A stretch of 47,932 nucleotides of DNA, taken from NCBI GenBank assembly GCA_913057175.1, contig CAJXNP010000029.1, positions 1-47,932 of the forward strand, given 5' to 3'. The first letter of the stretch is position 1. The number at the start of each line of letters is the position of its first letter. Below, one piece after another: positions 34,929-44,107 of the stretch. The notes under the pieces were generated by a model. That model saw only the letters and a list, made by a program, of their open reading frames with translations. It searched no databases and had not been told where the DNA came from. The stretch is from an uncultured Cytophagales bacterium (GTDB lineage Bacteria; Bacteroidota; Bacteroidia; Cytophagales; Cyclobacteriaceae). A program made the position numbers and the translations under genes.

Positions 34929-36155
34929 ATGCTTAACCTGAAATCTGAAAAATCCCTAAAGACCTTTTTCCTATCCTATACTGTACTATTCTTACTTAAT
35001 TTATTTGTCACTGCTTTTTCCTATTCCGGGGTAGCAGAATATTCATATATCGACATTCTCTACCGGTCTGTTAGCCTGATCACATTAACTGGCCAATCGC
35101 CCGATAATTTTTATCATACTTATAGCAGCTTCGGTATTTGGGCATATCCTGTTTTAATGCAGATTAATGCATTGTTCTTTTGGATTTGGGTTGGGTTAAT
35201 CTCAATAAGATTCTTGAATGGGGAGAAGTTAATTTCCTTGTCCTGGAAAAAAATTGTAGGGTTTATTTTACTTTTTGAGGCAATTATATTCCTTGTTTTT
35301 TACTATACGGTTTCGGGTGGATTTGAATTTACTTCATTGGGTCAAAGAATTCATTTTTGTCTCACATACAGCATTGGATCACTCTCCAATTTCAGAATTG
35401 GATTTCTGCAATCAGGTTCAGTTAATTACAATCCCGATGATCTTTTACTATTTAATCTGACCATGTTTGGAAGTGCGGTATTGGGTAGTCTGGGGTATTT
35501 GACCATCATGGATTTAGTTCATCCAAAAAATCTGAGAAAGAGATTAGAAAATGCTGAGATTGATTGGAAGTTGTATACCAAACATGCCTTTTACGGAACA
35601 TTTATTCTCTTGGGCACATCTTCGATTCTTTTCATAATTATTGAGACAAATGGAATCTTTCAAGGATTAGTGACGCTGGAAAAGATCTTTCAATCTAGCT
35701 TTTTGTCTGTAAGTTCAAGATTTGGCGAGGTTGGAATGAACAGGCTTGTTGACCTAAATTCATTTTCTGTTTTCATCTTCCTGGCATTGGTTTTTGTCGG
35801 AGGGGCATCGGGTTCAATAACCGGTGGACTAAAAATATCTTTGTTCTATTTTCTCTTTAAAGGGCCATTTTTAAAGAGCCTGGTAAAAATACTATTGATT
35901 TATCTATTGTTTCAATTTCTGTCAGCAATGGTTCTGAATATGCTATTGCCATATTATTCTTTTAAGCAATCCATCATACTTCAGTTCTGTTTGTTTTTTA
36001 ATACAGGATTAGGAGGGATTTCTCCCGAACCTGATTTACTCAAGATCTATTCCTCTTTACTTATGTTGCTTGGCCGGATCGCAATCTTCTTGTTACCTTG
36101 GTATATTTTAAGTAAAATTAACCATCTGAAAATTCAGAAAGATTACTTAATCTGA
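34929..36155 (+). CDS. Divergent TrkH-like cation transporter membrane protein
   Basis: The 408-residue protein has about nine or ten hydrophobic helices and the four pore loops expected of TrkH/KtrB. They are LITLTGQSPDNF, FCLTYSIGSLSNFRIGF, LSVSSRFGEVGMNRLVDLN and FCLFFNTGLGGISPEP. The family signature GGxxGSxxGGxK is present as VGGASGSITGGLKIS. Usual length is about 440-490. The selectivity-filter glycines in loops 1-3 are not in the usual TGF/AGF context, so ion specificity (K+, Na+ or none) is uncertain. No TrkA/KtrA-type nucleotide-binding partner is nearby. It is fused into the aminotransferase-kinase-lgt operon by spacings of 0 and 2 bp. Confidence 0.7.
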   Translation: MLNLKSEKSLKTFFLSYTVLFLLNLFVTAFSYSGVAEYSYIDILYRSVSLITLTGQSPDNFYHTYSSFGIWAYPVLMQINALFFWIWVGLISIRFLNGEKLISLSWKKIVGFILLFEAIIFLVFYYTVSGGFEFTSLGQRIHFCLTYSIGSLSNFRIGFLQSGSVNYNPDDLLLFNLTMFGSAVLGSLGYLTIMDLVHPKNLRKRLENAEIDWKLYTKHAFYGTFILLGTSSILFIIIETNGIFQGLVTLEKIFQSSFLSVSSRFGEVGMNRLVDLNSFSVFIFLALVFVGGASGSITGGLKISLFYFLFKGPFLKSLVKILLIYLLFQFLSAMVLNMLLPYYSFKQSIILQFCLFFNTGLGGISPEPDLLKIYSSLLMLLGRIAIFLLPWYILSKINHLKIQKDYLI

Positions 36156-36157
36156 AA

Positions 36158-36967
36158 ATGCATCCGGTACTATTTGAATTTAACTCACCTGACTTTTTAA
36201 AGGGCATTTTCCCTAACACCGTAACCATTTATACCTATGGGTTTTTAATTGCAGTTGGTGTATTTCTGGCATACTATTACACTGCTTATAATGCCAAAAA
36301 ACAGTTTAACCTCCCATATGACCAAACCCAGGTTATGATCATTTTAATAATCATTGCGGCAGTAGTTGGAGGGAAATTTTTTGTCATTTTTGAAGATCCC
36401 GGCCGATATCTAAGCCACCCTCGGGAACTGTTTGAAAATTTTGGTAGTGGGTTTGTTTTTTATGGGTCGCTAATCTTCGCCATTCCCACAATTTATTTAT
36501 TTATCAGGTATCATAAACTGCCCTTGCTGCCTATGCTTGATATCATTGCAGGTACGGCATGCATAGTCCATGGTACAGGGAGATTGGGTTGCTTCTTCGC
36601 AGGATGTTGCCATGGAAAACCGACAGATTCATTCGTCGGAGTGAACTTCCATGCGGGTAACGGTATCGATGCCAATTTACATCCTACTCAATTGTACAGT
36701 TCCATTTTGATTTGGGGAATATTTATTTACATCCTTAGTTTAAAAAGGAGACAGGAATTTCAGGGGCAACTGTTTTTCACCTATTTAATTTTATATTCCA
36801 TCGGGCGCTCGGTCATTGAAATTTTCAGGGGGGATGAAAGCAGGGGCTATGTCATCGAGAATGTGATATCTAATTCTCAATTCATTTCACTTATTATCTT
36901 TTCAATTGGCATTTATTTTTATGTGAAGCTCAAAAATAATAAGAAATACAGCTTAAACAGAGGCTAG
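36158..36967 (+). CDS. lgt: Prolipoprotein diacylglyceryl transferase
   Basis: Lgt moves diacylglycerol from phosphatidylglycerol to the lipobox Cys of prolipoproteins, the first step of lipoprotein maturation, in the inner membrane. The 269-residue protein has seven hydrophobic segments and the Lgt marks TIYTYGFLIAVGVFLAYYY, SGFVFYGSLIFA, HGTGRLGCFFAGCCHG (the Lgt signature region with Arg; Bacteroidota members carry this GCFxxGCC variant), HPTQLYSSILIWG and SVIEIFRGDE. The last gene of the operon; its end overlaps the convergent lipid-kinase gene by 4 bp. The lipoprotein at 40.4 kb is one likely substrate. ATG start. Confidence 0.92.
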   Translation: MHPVLFEFNSPDFLKGIFPNTVTIYTYGFLIAVGVFLAYYYTAYNAKKQFNLPYDQTQVMIILIIIAAVVGGKFFVIFEDPGRYLSHPRELFENFGSGFVFYGSLIFAIPTIYLFIRYHKLPLLPMLDIIAGTACIVHGTGRLGCFFAGCCHGKPTDSFVGVNFHAGNGIDANLHPTQLYSSILIWGIFIYILSLKRRQEFQGQLFFTYLILYSIGRSVIEIFRGDESRGYVIENVISNSQFISLIIFSIGIYFYVKLKNNKKYSLNRG

Positions 36968-37884
36968 ATTCTTACAGAAAGTTTTTTGGGGAATACATTG
37001 AACTGAAAGGTATCTGATTCAAAGAACTCGCCATCCATATGGGCTTTGATTTTCTTATCAGAATGGACTTCAAAAGATTTACATTTTAAAAACTCCACTT
37101 TTCGAGACCACCCGTGTTTTCCTTTAAAAACCCATGGCATGACCAACAATTTTTCAATCAAGGTAATTTTTTTTATGATGCACACATCCAACAACCCGTC
37201 ATCATTTTTAGCATTCGGATTCGTAACAAATCCACCACCAAATGTCGATCCTTTAGTAGCAGTAACACTAAATATTTTCTTCGCAATTTTTTTTCCATCG
37301 ATATCCATTTTTACCTTCCAATATCTGGGAAAAGGTAGTAACTGCAAAACTATTGACAGGTAGGCCCAATGACCATGTTTTTTAAGCTTTCTTTTGTTGA
37401 GTTTTTCGACAACGCATCCATCGAATCCAATTCCCACGCCATTAATAAAATATCGGTCATTGCAAGTTCCCACGTCAATTGTCGTAGTTTTTCCTTTCAA
37501 AATACTGATCGCTTGTTTTCGAAAATCCAACTCGGGTTGAAAGTTTTTGACGGCGTCGTTTCCCGTTCCATTGCTGATGACATTGAATGTGAAATTAAAA
37601 TGTGGAATTGCATTCAGGCATATATTGATGGTTCCATCGCCGCCGATGATCACAATGTCTGTAATGTCCTGATTATTTTGAAAAAACTTTTTAAGCCTTT
37701 CAACGGGATTTTCTTTTTCGGTAAGATAGATACGATACGTATGCTTGGATTCTTTAAGGTAGCCAACAATTTCCTCGAGCTTTTCAAGATATATGTGTTT
37801 GCCCGCAACCGGGTTGACGAGAAGTAGAAAAACCTGTTGAGGTTTTGTTAGATCAGTGGATTTTGGCGTCGATTCCGGCGTCAA
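36964..37884 (-). CDS. Diacylglycerol-kinase-family lipid kinase (YegS/BmrU-like)
   Basis: The 306-residue protein has the DAGK catalytic domain: LLLVNPVAGKH (about 21-31), the nucleotide loop VIIGGDGTINICLNA (about 78-92), FNVISNGTGNDAVKNF, and the second half with GVGIGFDGCVV and TKGSTFGGGFVTNPNAKNDDGLLDVCII. It phosphorylates a lipid such as diacylglycerol or sphingoid base; the substrate is open. The only start before the nucleotide fold is a TTG at 37884, which overlaps the end of clpS by 32 bp, so translation is probably coupled. It ends tail-to-tail with lgt. Confidence 0.85.
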   Translation of the reverse strand: MTPESTPKSTDLTKPQQVFLLLVNPVAGKHIYLEKLEEIVGYLKESKHTYRIYLTEKENPVERLKKFFQNNQDITDIVIIGGDGTINICLNAIPHFNFTFNVISNGTGNDAVKNFQPELDFRKQAISILKGKTTTIDVGTCNDRYFINGVGIGFDGCVVEKLNKRKLKKHGHWAYLSIVLQLLPFPRYWKVKMDIDGKKIAKKIFSVTATKGSTFGGGFVTNPNAKNDDGLLDVCIIKKITLIEKLLVMPWVFKGKHGWSRKVEFLKCKSFEVHSDKKIKAHMDGEFFESDTFQFNVFPKKLSVRI

Positions 37885-38134
37885 GGATTGCGTTTTTGAG
37901 TGGTTCCAATTCCGAATAATTGCCTTTTTTTACACAGCACTTTCCTTTGTAATGAATAATATATGTGCATTGTTCAGCCTGTTGTGGTGTATGTCGACAA
38001 ACCTTGATCAGTGTATTGATCACGTGATCAAATGTATTATAATCATCGTTGTAAACTACCAGGTCAAAAAAGCTCTCCGTGGTAATGTCTTCCAGCTGCT
38101 CTACTAATTCTTCTACATCGAAATTATACTCCAT
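37853..38134 (-). CDS. clpS: ATP-dependent Clp protease adaptor ClpS
   Basis: ClpS recognises N-degron proteins and delivers them to ClpAP/ClpCP. The 93-residue protein shows the fold: FFDLVVYNDDYNTFDHVINTLIKVCRHTPQQAEQCTYIIHYKGKCCVKKGNYSELEPL. The VVYNDDYNTF strand-loop includes the Asn-Asp-Asp residues that bind the free N-terminal amino group, and IIHYKGK carries the His of the binding pocket. Length is normal. A -7 box TATTTTTG lies 20 bp upstream of the ATG. Confidence 0.92.
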   Translation of the reverse strand: MEYNFDVEELVEQLEDITTESFFDLVVYNDDYNTFDHVINTLIKVCRHTPQQAEQCTYIIHYKGKCCVKKGNYSELEPLKNAILDAGIDAKIH

Positions 38135-38153
38135 AGACCAAAAAATTACTTCA

Positions 38154-38161
38154 CAAAAATA
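38154..38161 (-). promoter_or_regulatory. -7 element of clpS
   Basis: The minus strand reads TATTTTTG, an exact TAnnTTTG match, 20 bp before the clpS ATG. The 66-bp gap is shared with the divergent symporter gene. Confidence 0.4.
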
Positions 38162-38200
38162 AAAAAAATAATCATTTTTAGCACTTATAAATTTTTAAAA

Positions 38201-39643
38201 ATGAGTTCTTCTATAGTCGCCGCCATAATTTTAGGATATTTTGTTGTATTAATAATCGTTTCTCTTTTCACATCCAGAAAAGCAGACACGACTACTTTTT
38301 TTACCGCCAACCGGCAATCTCCCTGGTATCTGGTAGCATTTGGAATGATCGGCGCTTCCCTTAGCGGTGTCACTTTTATATCCGTTCCTGGTGAGGTCGG
38401 AAACACACAGTTTGCCTATTTTCAGGTTGTTTTGGGCTATTTGTTAGGATATTTTGTCGTGGCAAAGGTTCTTCTACCTCTTTACTACAAACTCGATCTG
38501 ATTACCATATACACTTACCTGGAAAACAGATTTGGACGAAATTCATATAAAACAGGGTCATTTTTCTTTTTACTTTCCCGTACAATAGGTTCTTCTTTCC
38601 GGTTATTCCTGGTGGCAATGGTTTTGCAATTGGCCATATTTAACGACTGGGGGATTTCCTTCGAAGTTTCCGTCTTATTGACGATTGTTCTCATCTGGAT
38701 CTATACGTTCCGCGGAGGGATCAAGACCATTGTCTGGACAGACACATTGCAAACTTTGATGATGCTCGTGGCGGTGGTTTTTACCATTGTCATTATTTTA
38801 AAAGACATGAATCTGGGGATAATGGAACTACCTCAGGTGGTCAAGGATAGTGGATATTCTCAAATGTTTTTTTGGGAAGGAAATTCAAAGATCAACTTCT
38901 TTAAGCAATTCTTTTCCGGTGCATTCATTACCATTGTTATGACGGGACTTGATCAGGATATGATGCAGAAGAATTTAACATGCCGTAATCTACAGGAATC
39001 TCAAAAAAATATGCTTTGGTTCAGCATTACCCTTGTTTTTGCCAATTTACTGTTTTTATCACTTGGGGCTTTGCTCTATGTATTTGCCGAGCAAAACGCT
39101 GTTACTTTACCTCAGGCGGCCGAAGTTGACAAACTGTATCCTTTTCTTGCATTAAATCACTTTAATGATGCAACGGCCATCCTTTTCATGCTGGGGATTA
39201 CTGCGGCTGCCTACTCAAGCGCCGATTCAGCTTTAACAGCCTTAACAACAACATTCTGCGTGGATTTTATGAATTTTTCAGGTAAAACAGAAAAGGAAAA
39301 AAAGAAATTGAGGTTGATTGTTCACGCAGGTTTTTCGGTTCTGCTCTTTTTTGTGATTGTCGTTTTTGAAAAATTAAACAACGATAGTCTGATCAATTCA
39401 CTGTTTACAGCTGCTGGTTTTACATATGGTCCATTATTGGGACTATTTTCTTTTGGTTTACTGACCAAATTTCAAATAAAAGATAAATGGGTTCCGATTG
39501 TGTGTGTCATGGCGCCGATCGTGTCCTACATTTTAAATAGCAATTCAAAAGAATGGTTTGGTGGGTTTGAATTTGGATTTAGTATCCTGATCGTCAATGG
39601 ATTGCTGACTTTTATCGGTTTATTGGCTATCTCCAAAAGATAA
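38201..39643 (+). CDS. Sodium:solute symporter (SSS family)
   Basis: The 480-residue membrane protein has about 13 hydrophobic helices in the LeuT-like SSS arrangement. It shows the N-terminal FFTANRQSPWYLVAFGMIGASLSGVTFISVPG (TM1 with the unwound region), TFRGGIKTIVWTDTLQTLMM (the SSS GGxxAVxWTDxxQ motif), and SAFIT...TGLDQDMMQKNLTCR. These proteins use the sodium gradient to import sugars, amino acids, vitamins or anions; the substrate cannot be named. Divergent from clpS. ATG start. Confidence 0.93.
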   Translation: MSSSIVAAIILGYFVVLIIVSLFTSRKADTTTFFTANRQSPWYLVAFGMIGASLSGVTFISVPGEVGNTQFAYFQVVLGYLLGYFVVAKVLLPLYYKLDLITIYTYLENRFGRNSYKTGSFFFLLSRTIGSSFRLFLVAMVLQLAIFNDWGISFEVSVLLTIVLIWIYTFRGGIKTIVWTDTLQTLMMLVAVVFTIVIILKDMNLGIMELPQVVKDSGYSQMFFWEGNSKINFFKQFFSGAFITIVMTGLDQDMMQKNLTCRNLQESQKNMLWFSITLVFANLLFLSLGALLYVFAEQNAVTLPQAAEVDKLYPFLALNHFNDATAILFMLGITAAAYSSADSALTALTTTFCVDFMNFSGKTEKEKKKLRLIVHAGFSVLLFFVIVVFEKLNNDSLINSLFTAAGFTYGPLLGLFSFGLLTKFQIKDKWVPIVCVMAPIVSYILNSNSKEWFGGFEFGFSILIVNGLLTFIGLLAISKR

Positions 39644-39685
39644 ATACCGCTTATAATAAATTTCCATCTTACATCGAAAAAATAC

Positions 39686-39706
39686 GTACCTTGTAATGTA
39701 AGGTAC
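39686..39706. other. Hairpin upstream of the small membrane protein gene
   Basis: GTACCTT (39686-39692), loop GTAATGT, AAGGTAC (39700-39706). It has no T-run, so it may be a leader hairpin. The -7-like TACCTTG lies inside the left arm, which allows it to be an operator (inference). Confidence 0.35.
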
Positions 39707-39723
39707 TATTTAATAAAAAGAAC

Positions 39724-40125
39724 ATGGATCAATACATTAATTTCAATCACCACAAACGCGTGCTGGGTATTTTGTTCCTGGTATTTTCTATCATCAACAT
39801 TCTTCTCGTAGTTGGGATTTTTACAATTGCTGCAACGGTACTACCATTCATTGATTTGCCACATGAAGATGTTCTCGTCATTGAATTAATAAAATATTCT
39901 GTCCTTACGTATGTAGTTCTTTTTTCCGTTCCATCGATCATCGTTGGTTTGGGTTTGATCAATCAAAAGGATTGGGCTCTGACGGGGGCGTTAGTCATAG
40001 GTATTCTTGCATTGCCTATTTTTCCAATATGGACATTCGTTGGTGTTTATGCTATTATAATATTTTTCCTTTATCAGGGTGAGAAATCCAGAATTGAGGT
40101 AAAAAGTTCCCAATCTAAAGGTTAA
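39724..40125 (+). CDS. Small four-helix membrane protein, unknown function
   Basis: The 133-residue protein has four hydrophobic segments (about 14-36, 58-81, 89-103 and 105-120) and a Lys/Ser-rich polar tail. No family motif was recognised. The pattern is that of small DUF-type membrane proteins common in Bacteroidota. Spaced 80 bp from the symporter on the same strand, with a hairpin between. ATG start. Confidence 0.65.
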   Translation: MDQYINFNHHKRVLGILFLVFSIINILLVVGIFTIAATVLPFIDLPHEDVLVIELIKYSVLTYVVLFSVPSIIVGLGLINQKDWALTGALVIGILALPIFPIWTFVGVYAIIIFFLYQGEKSRIEVKSSQSKG

Positions 40126-40432
40126 TCTAATCATTGGATTCTGATAACTTCAATTGCGTTTTGAGAATAAGAATTGAGGGGTAAAAGAAAGGAAATGATG
40201 CAAATTAAAATTTTGAAATTCAAAAAATGAAATAGATTTTTAATAAAAATCACTCCAATCATTTTATGAGCACTGCCTTATCATGTGTTTAAATTTTTGA
40301 ATAGAGAATGTGAAAAAATAGCGTATTTATGTAAGATAATTTACTTTTTAAAGTGGCTATTATTCAGTACTTTTAAAATATTTTACTTTTTTTGTAAAAC
40401 GCGAACCAAATATTTATTAATAATTCAAAAAT
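40126..40432. other. AT-rich intergenic region before the lipoprotein gene
   Basis: These 307 bp have no open frame of note. Near the end TTTTAC-N7-GTAAAA (inside ATTTTACTTTTTTTGTAAAACG) is a small inverted repeat, and its TACTTTTTTTG resembles an extended -7 element. No other element was seen. Confidence 0.4.
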
Positions 40433-40885
40433 ATGAAAGCTTTTAAATTTGCATTTTTAATTATGGCATCTGCCAGTTTGATATTTTTTGCCAACTGCGG
40501 TGGTAACGGCGGGGGAGATGACGAACCTACGGAAAGGGAACAAAGAATAGCATTAATTACCGATCATCAATGGTCTTTGAGCAGTATTGTTTTACCTGAT
40601 GTTAATGCTACGGAAGAAGCTGAATGGGATAATTTTACTGTTTCTTTTTCTAGCAGTAATATGACAACCAATGGTTATCCTGCAGGTGCACAAGCTGTTT
40701 GGCCGAGTGGAACCTGGTCGCTTAGTGACAATCTTAATACGATTACAAGACAGGATGGCGTGGTAATGAATATTGTTACCCTGACCGAAAGTGCTTTTAC
40801 GGTTTCTTTCACATTGCCCGATCAGGATATTGGAGGATCAAGAATTGCAGCTCTTGGCGGTGATTACACCTTCAATTTGGAATAA
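40433..40885 (+). CDS. Lipocalin-like exported lipoprotein
   Basis: The 150-residue protein has a lipoprotein signal peptide ending IFFANC (Cys about residue 22) with a Gly/Asp-rich tether (GGNGGGDDEP), which in Bacteroidota may also act as a surface-export signal. The rest (HQWSLSSIVLPDV, WDNFTVSFSS, GTWSLSDNLNTITRQDG, FTVSFTLP, IAALGGDYTFNLE) looks like an eight-strand lipocalin-like or DUF4923-like barrel. Ligand unknown. A strong terminator follows. ATG start. Confidence 0.7.
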   Translation: MKAFKFAFLIMASASLIFFANCGGNGGGDDEPTEREQRIALITDHQWSLSSIVLPDVNATEEAEWDNFTVSFSSSNMTTNGYPAGAQAVWPSGTWSLSDNLNTITRQDGVVMNIVTLTESAFTVSFTLPDQDIGGSRIAALGGDYTFNLE

Positions 40886-40911
40886 GAAAAAATAACTGAT
40901 AAAATATAGAT

Positions 40912-40940
40912 AAAGGGATCTCAGATGGGATCCCTTTTTT
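40912..40940. terminator. Intrinsic terminator shared by the lipoprotein gene and the M28 gene
   Basis: Stem AAAGGGATCTC (40912-40922) with GGGATCCCTTT (40927-40937), one G-U pair inside, 4-nt loop, followed by a T-run. The upstream A-run makes it usable on both strands, where it would end the convergent M28 gene whose stop codon begins at 40940. Confidence 0.85.
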
Positions 40941-42223
40941 TATTGCCTGTCGATACCATCCAGAAAATCTCTGATCAGTAAAAAGTAATTGTTGTATTCG
41001 TTTAGTTTGAGTGTTTGAGGAGAATCGAAAATATCATGGTAGTAAGTAGTCCCTCCAAGTGTATAAATAAAAAAGCTTTTGACACCATTCTGAAAAAATG
41101 GACAGTGATCGCTGTTGCAGGCGTCTCCTCTGGCTGTCACCTTTTTGAGATAATTTTTCTGTTCGTTAATTGATCTTAGGGTATTAAACTCATCCTCGAA
41201 TATTTTTCCGTTTACGACTGTTATTCCATCCACACCCGTGCCGGCAAGGTCAAGATTGACCAACACTTTAACTTTTGGTAAACTGAAAACCGGATTTTGG
41301 ACAAAGTACCCGGATCCCACAAGACCTGCCTCTTCACCTGCAAAAGCAATAAAATAAACAGTATGTTTGGGTGGATGTGCTTGAAAGTATTTGGCCATAT
41401 CAAGCATCATGGCCACTCCGGAGGCATTGTCATTCGCACCGGGGAATAAAGCCTGACTTCCCATCATCCCTAGATGGTCGTAATGTGCTGATACAACTAA
41501 TATCGTGTCCGGATTTTCAGTTCCGGGAATATACCCTATGACATTTCTTGACCGGTAATTTTTCAAATATTCAGCTTCTGTGGTAAACCTGACTTTCTCA
41601 GGTTTTTGATCAATGCTGTCCTTAAATACCGTGAAAATCGATCGAAAGCCTTGTTTATTGGAAACATACCAGGGTTGCTTTCCCTTTTGATAGATGATCA
41701 ACGCCTTTGCCTGTATGTTCTCCTCAAATTTCATGTATTGGATAAATTCCATGACTTTCTCCTTTTCCCGGTTGTTCAGGCTATCTGATTGAGTCAGATC
41801 GATGGAGATAACCTTACCTTTTTTTACTTTTTCTATCCATTCTGTTCCGAAAATGTCCTTTAATTCAATTTCTTCAACTTGCACTTTTCCCTTGCCAGAT
41901 CCTGAAGCGGGATCAGCTAAAAACTCAATACCTGGTTTGAGTTGTACGTCATCAAATTCGAGACGGACTATGCCCGGAAGGGTATTGACATTGTGGTTAA
42001 ATACCTGAAAGTAGCTTTCATTGTAAGGTAATAATCCAATCTGCTCGTATTCAGACCTGATAAATTCTGAAGTAATAGAATCACCGAGATTAACATAGCC
42101 GCGACCATAAAAAGAGGGAGAGCTCAGTGTATCGATTATACCTCGGACATACTCCTTGTTTTGACTGAATCCTTGAAATGTAAACTGAAATGTTAAAAAG
42201 AAAGTTAAGATTCTACTGATCAT
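40940..42223 (-). CDS. Secreted M28-family zinc peptidase
   Basis: The protein of about 427 residues (ATG 42223 preferred to the TTG at 42244) starts with a signal peptide ending near GFSQ, then a PA-like segment (about 90-215), then the M28 zinc site: H in VSAHYDHLG, D in GANDNASG, EE in AGEEAGLVG, D in LVNLDLAGTG and H in YYHDIFDSP. It is shorter than, and only distantly similar to, the M28 peptidase at 27 kb. It would act outside the cytoplasm on peptide N-termini. Single gene, converging with the lipoprotein gene. Confidence 0.88.
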   Translation of the reverse strand: MISRILTFFLTFQFTFQGFSQNKEYVRGIIDTLSSPSFYGRGYVNLGDSITSEFIRSEYEQIGLLPYNESYFQVFNHNVNTLPGIVRLEFDDVQLKPGIEFLADPASGSGKGKVQVEEIELKDIFGTEWIEKVKKGKVISIDLTQSDSLNNREKEKVMEFIQYMKFEENIQAKALIIYQKGKQPWYVSNKQGFRSIFTVFKDSIDQKPEKVRFTTEAEYLKNYRSRNVIGYIPGTENPDTILVVSAHYDHLGMMGSQALFPGANDNASGVAMMLDMAKYFQAHPPKHTVYFIAFAGEEAGLVGSGYFVQNPVFSLPKVKVLVNLDLAGTGVDGITVVNGKIFEDEFNTLRSINEQKNYLKKVTARGDACNSDHCPFFQNGVKSFFIYTLGGTTYYHDIFDSPQTLKLNEYNNYFLLIRDFLDGIDRQ

Positions 42224-42320
42224 AAATTGTGCTATGCCTTTCAAGGATAAAACTAAAGAATTATTGTTGACAGCAAATTTCTGAGAAACTATAGATCAAA
42301 TTATTGTGGGAATTAAGCGG

Positions 42321-43166
42321 TTATTGTTGGATGACCTCTACTTTGTATTGGGTTTCATTTTCTCCCTCAGTTTTCAAGACACCTTTGATAGGGCTGCAAT
42401 CATCATAATCTGTTCCATGACAAACCTTTATGTAATGGTTATCTCTGACAAGATTATTGGTCGGGTCAAAACCAACCCATCCTACCCCTGGAATAAGCGA
42501 TTCAATCCAGGCATGCATCAGAATTGATCCGGTAAATTCGTCTCCCTGGTTCAAATATCCTGAAACATAACGACCAGGAATGTTATTCGCTCTTACAATT
42601 CCCAGAAATAAATGAGCGAAGTCCTGGCAAACTCCTTTTTTCTTTTCCATCGTGGAGTAGGCATTCTGACTTAAAGAAGTGTCATCAGGTTTAAACTCAA
42701 ATTCAGCATGAATTTTTTGGTTGATCCTTAGCAAAAAATCAAACACAGTTTCATTCTCAGTCTTTCTCCACTCTTTGCTGATCTGGTCCGGGTGAACATC
42801 TGTATAATGCGTGTCAACAAGAAATAAATGGTTGTCAATTTTGAACTCATAAGAATTCAATATTTCATTTTCCTGAGGAAGTGATAAACCTTTGAACTCA
42901 AAAGGGTTGATCTTTAAAACTTTAACTTCACATTCCATTAGCAGGTGAAGTTCGTTGAACTCTTTCAGAGAATGGATCATGAGTTGGTTGAAGCCAAAGT
43001 GATTCTTGATAAAAAAACTATGCTCTTTCAAAGAATTCTCAACTTTAAACTTGATCAATTGTTGTTTATCTCCTCCACAGGGTACGACTAAAAATGAAAA
43101 GAAAGACTCGCCAACATGGTTTTGGTACTTATTCCATGTTTCATACCTGATTTTATAAGTAGGCAT
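42321..43166 (-). CDS. Transglutaminase-like cysteine hydrolase, system gene 3
   Basis: The 281-residue protein has a bacterial transglutaminase-like N-terminal beta domain (about 1-135) and a transglutaminase core with the catalytic triad: Cys in KKGVCQDFAHLFL, His in ILMHAWIES, Asp in VGFDPTNN. Bacterial members are usually peptidases or amidases. It is the third gene of the ATP-grasp / alpha-E / transglutaminase set, 2 bp after alpha-E, and is the expected hydrolytic partner. No signal peptide. Cytosolic by sequence. Confidence 0.9.
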   Translation of the reverse strand: MPTYKIRYETWNKYQNHVGESFFSFLVVPCGGDKQQLIKFKVENSLKEHSFFIKNHFGFNQLMIHSLKEFNELHLLMECEVKVLKINPFEFKGLSLPQENEILNSYEFKIDNHLFLVDTHYTDVHPDQISKEWRKTENETVFDFLLRINQKIHAEFEFKPDDTSLSQNAYSTMEKKKGVCQDFAHLFLGIVRANNIPGRYVSGYLNQGDEFTGSILMHAWIESLIPGVGWVGFDPTNNLVRDNHYIKVCHGTDYDDCSPIKGVLKTEGENETQYKVEVIQQ

Positions 43167-43168
43167 TG

Positions 43169-44104
43169 CTAATAACTCAAATATTCTTTCGACAACATGT
43201 TAGTTAGATTGTAGAGGTAGTCAAGTGTTTTTTCTACAAATTCTATTGGTTTTTTCTCAAAATCCTCAACGGTAGAGTAAGTGAGGTATTCCTTAATACG
43301 TCCTATTTTCCACTCTATGGAGTTTTTCCTGATTTGCTTGTATGGCCATATCTCTGCGAGGTATTCCTGAAATTTTGTAATGTTATAAAGAATTGATCGA
43401 GGGAAATCAGGATTGAGAACAAGAAATTCCAAAGTGTTGTTCAAAACAGGAGAGGTCTTGTAAGTTCTGCGGTACATGTCCAATCCCTCACAAGATCTCA
43501 ATAGTACACCTAGTTGATAGGACATGATGGTTGCAGAAGCTTTCATTTCTTCCAGCTTGTAATAATTTTCCAGCTTACTGATGATGATCCTGCAAATCTG
43601 GGCAGCGCGCTCCAGGTGAAGGCCCATGTTGATAAAAGCCCAGATTTCATCATGCAAAAGTGTGTTTTGGATATTGTGCTTAATAATAGCGCAATTTTCA
43701 ATATTGGTTTGAGTGAAGTCATACAGACCTCTTGTTTTATAATACTCTTCCGGGTAATCGTGTGTAAACCGATAAAATTTATTAACGATGTTAAATAATT
43801 CTGTTGAAATAAGGTCCCGTGCTCCTCTGGCATTTTCCCTTGCCTGCTGGACGGTCGATTTAATCGAAGACGGGTTGCTTTCATCCATCGCAACTACCAA
43901 TAAGACATCTTCTTCCAGCAGGTGATTTTCTTCAACAGGCATGCCTACCATGCTCATGATGGAATGCAAAGCCATTTCATTCTGGATTTCGAGAGGTGAT
44001 TCCAGGGATGAAAAATATTGAACTCTTAAAAACCTGCACAAGTGTTCTGTTCGTTCGATATACCTTCCGAACCAAAATAGGTTGTCTGCTACTCTTGATA
44101 ACAT
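43169..44104 (-). CDS. Alpha-E domain protein, system gene 2
   Basis: The 311-residue all-alpha protein opens with MLSRVADNLFWFGRYIERTEHLCRFLRV, the signature of the alpha-E family (DUF403), and contains ENARGARDLISTELFNIVNK and LERAAQICRIIISKLENYY. Its biochemical role is unknown; the family almost always travels with the circularly permuted ATP-grasp enzyme and a transglutaminase. It starts 3 bp after the ATP-grasp gene stop, so it is co-translated. Confidence 0.92.
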   Translation of the reverse strand: MLSRVADNLFWFGRYIERTEHLCRFLRVQYFSSLESPLEIQNEMALHSIMSMVGMPVEENHLLEEDVLLVVAMDESNPSSIKSTVQQARENARGARDLISTELFNIVNKFYRFTHDYPEEYYKTRGLYDFTQTNIENCAIIKHNIQNTLLHDEIWAFINMGLHLERAAQICRIIISKLENYYKLEEMKASATIMSYQLGVLLRSCEGLDMYRRTYKTSPVLNNTLEFLVLNPDFPRSILYNITKFQEYLAEIWPYKQIRKNSIEWKIGRIKEYLTYSTVEDFEKKPIEFVEKTLDYLYNLTNMLSKEYLSY

Positions 44105-44107
44105 AGT

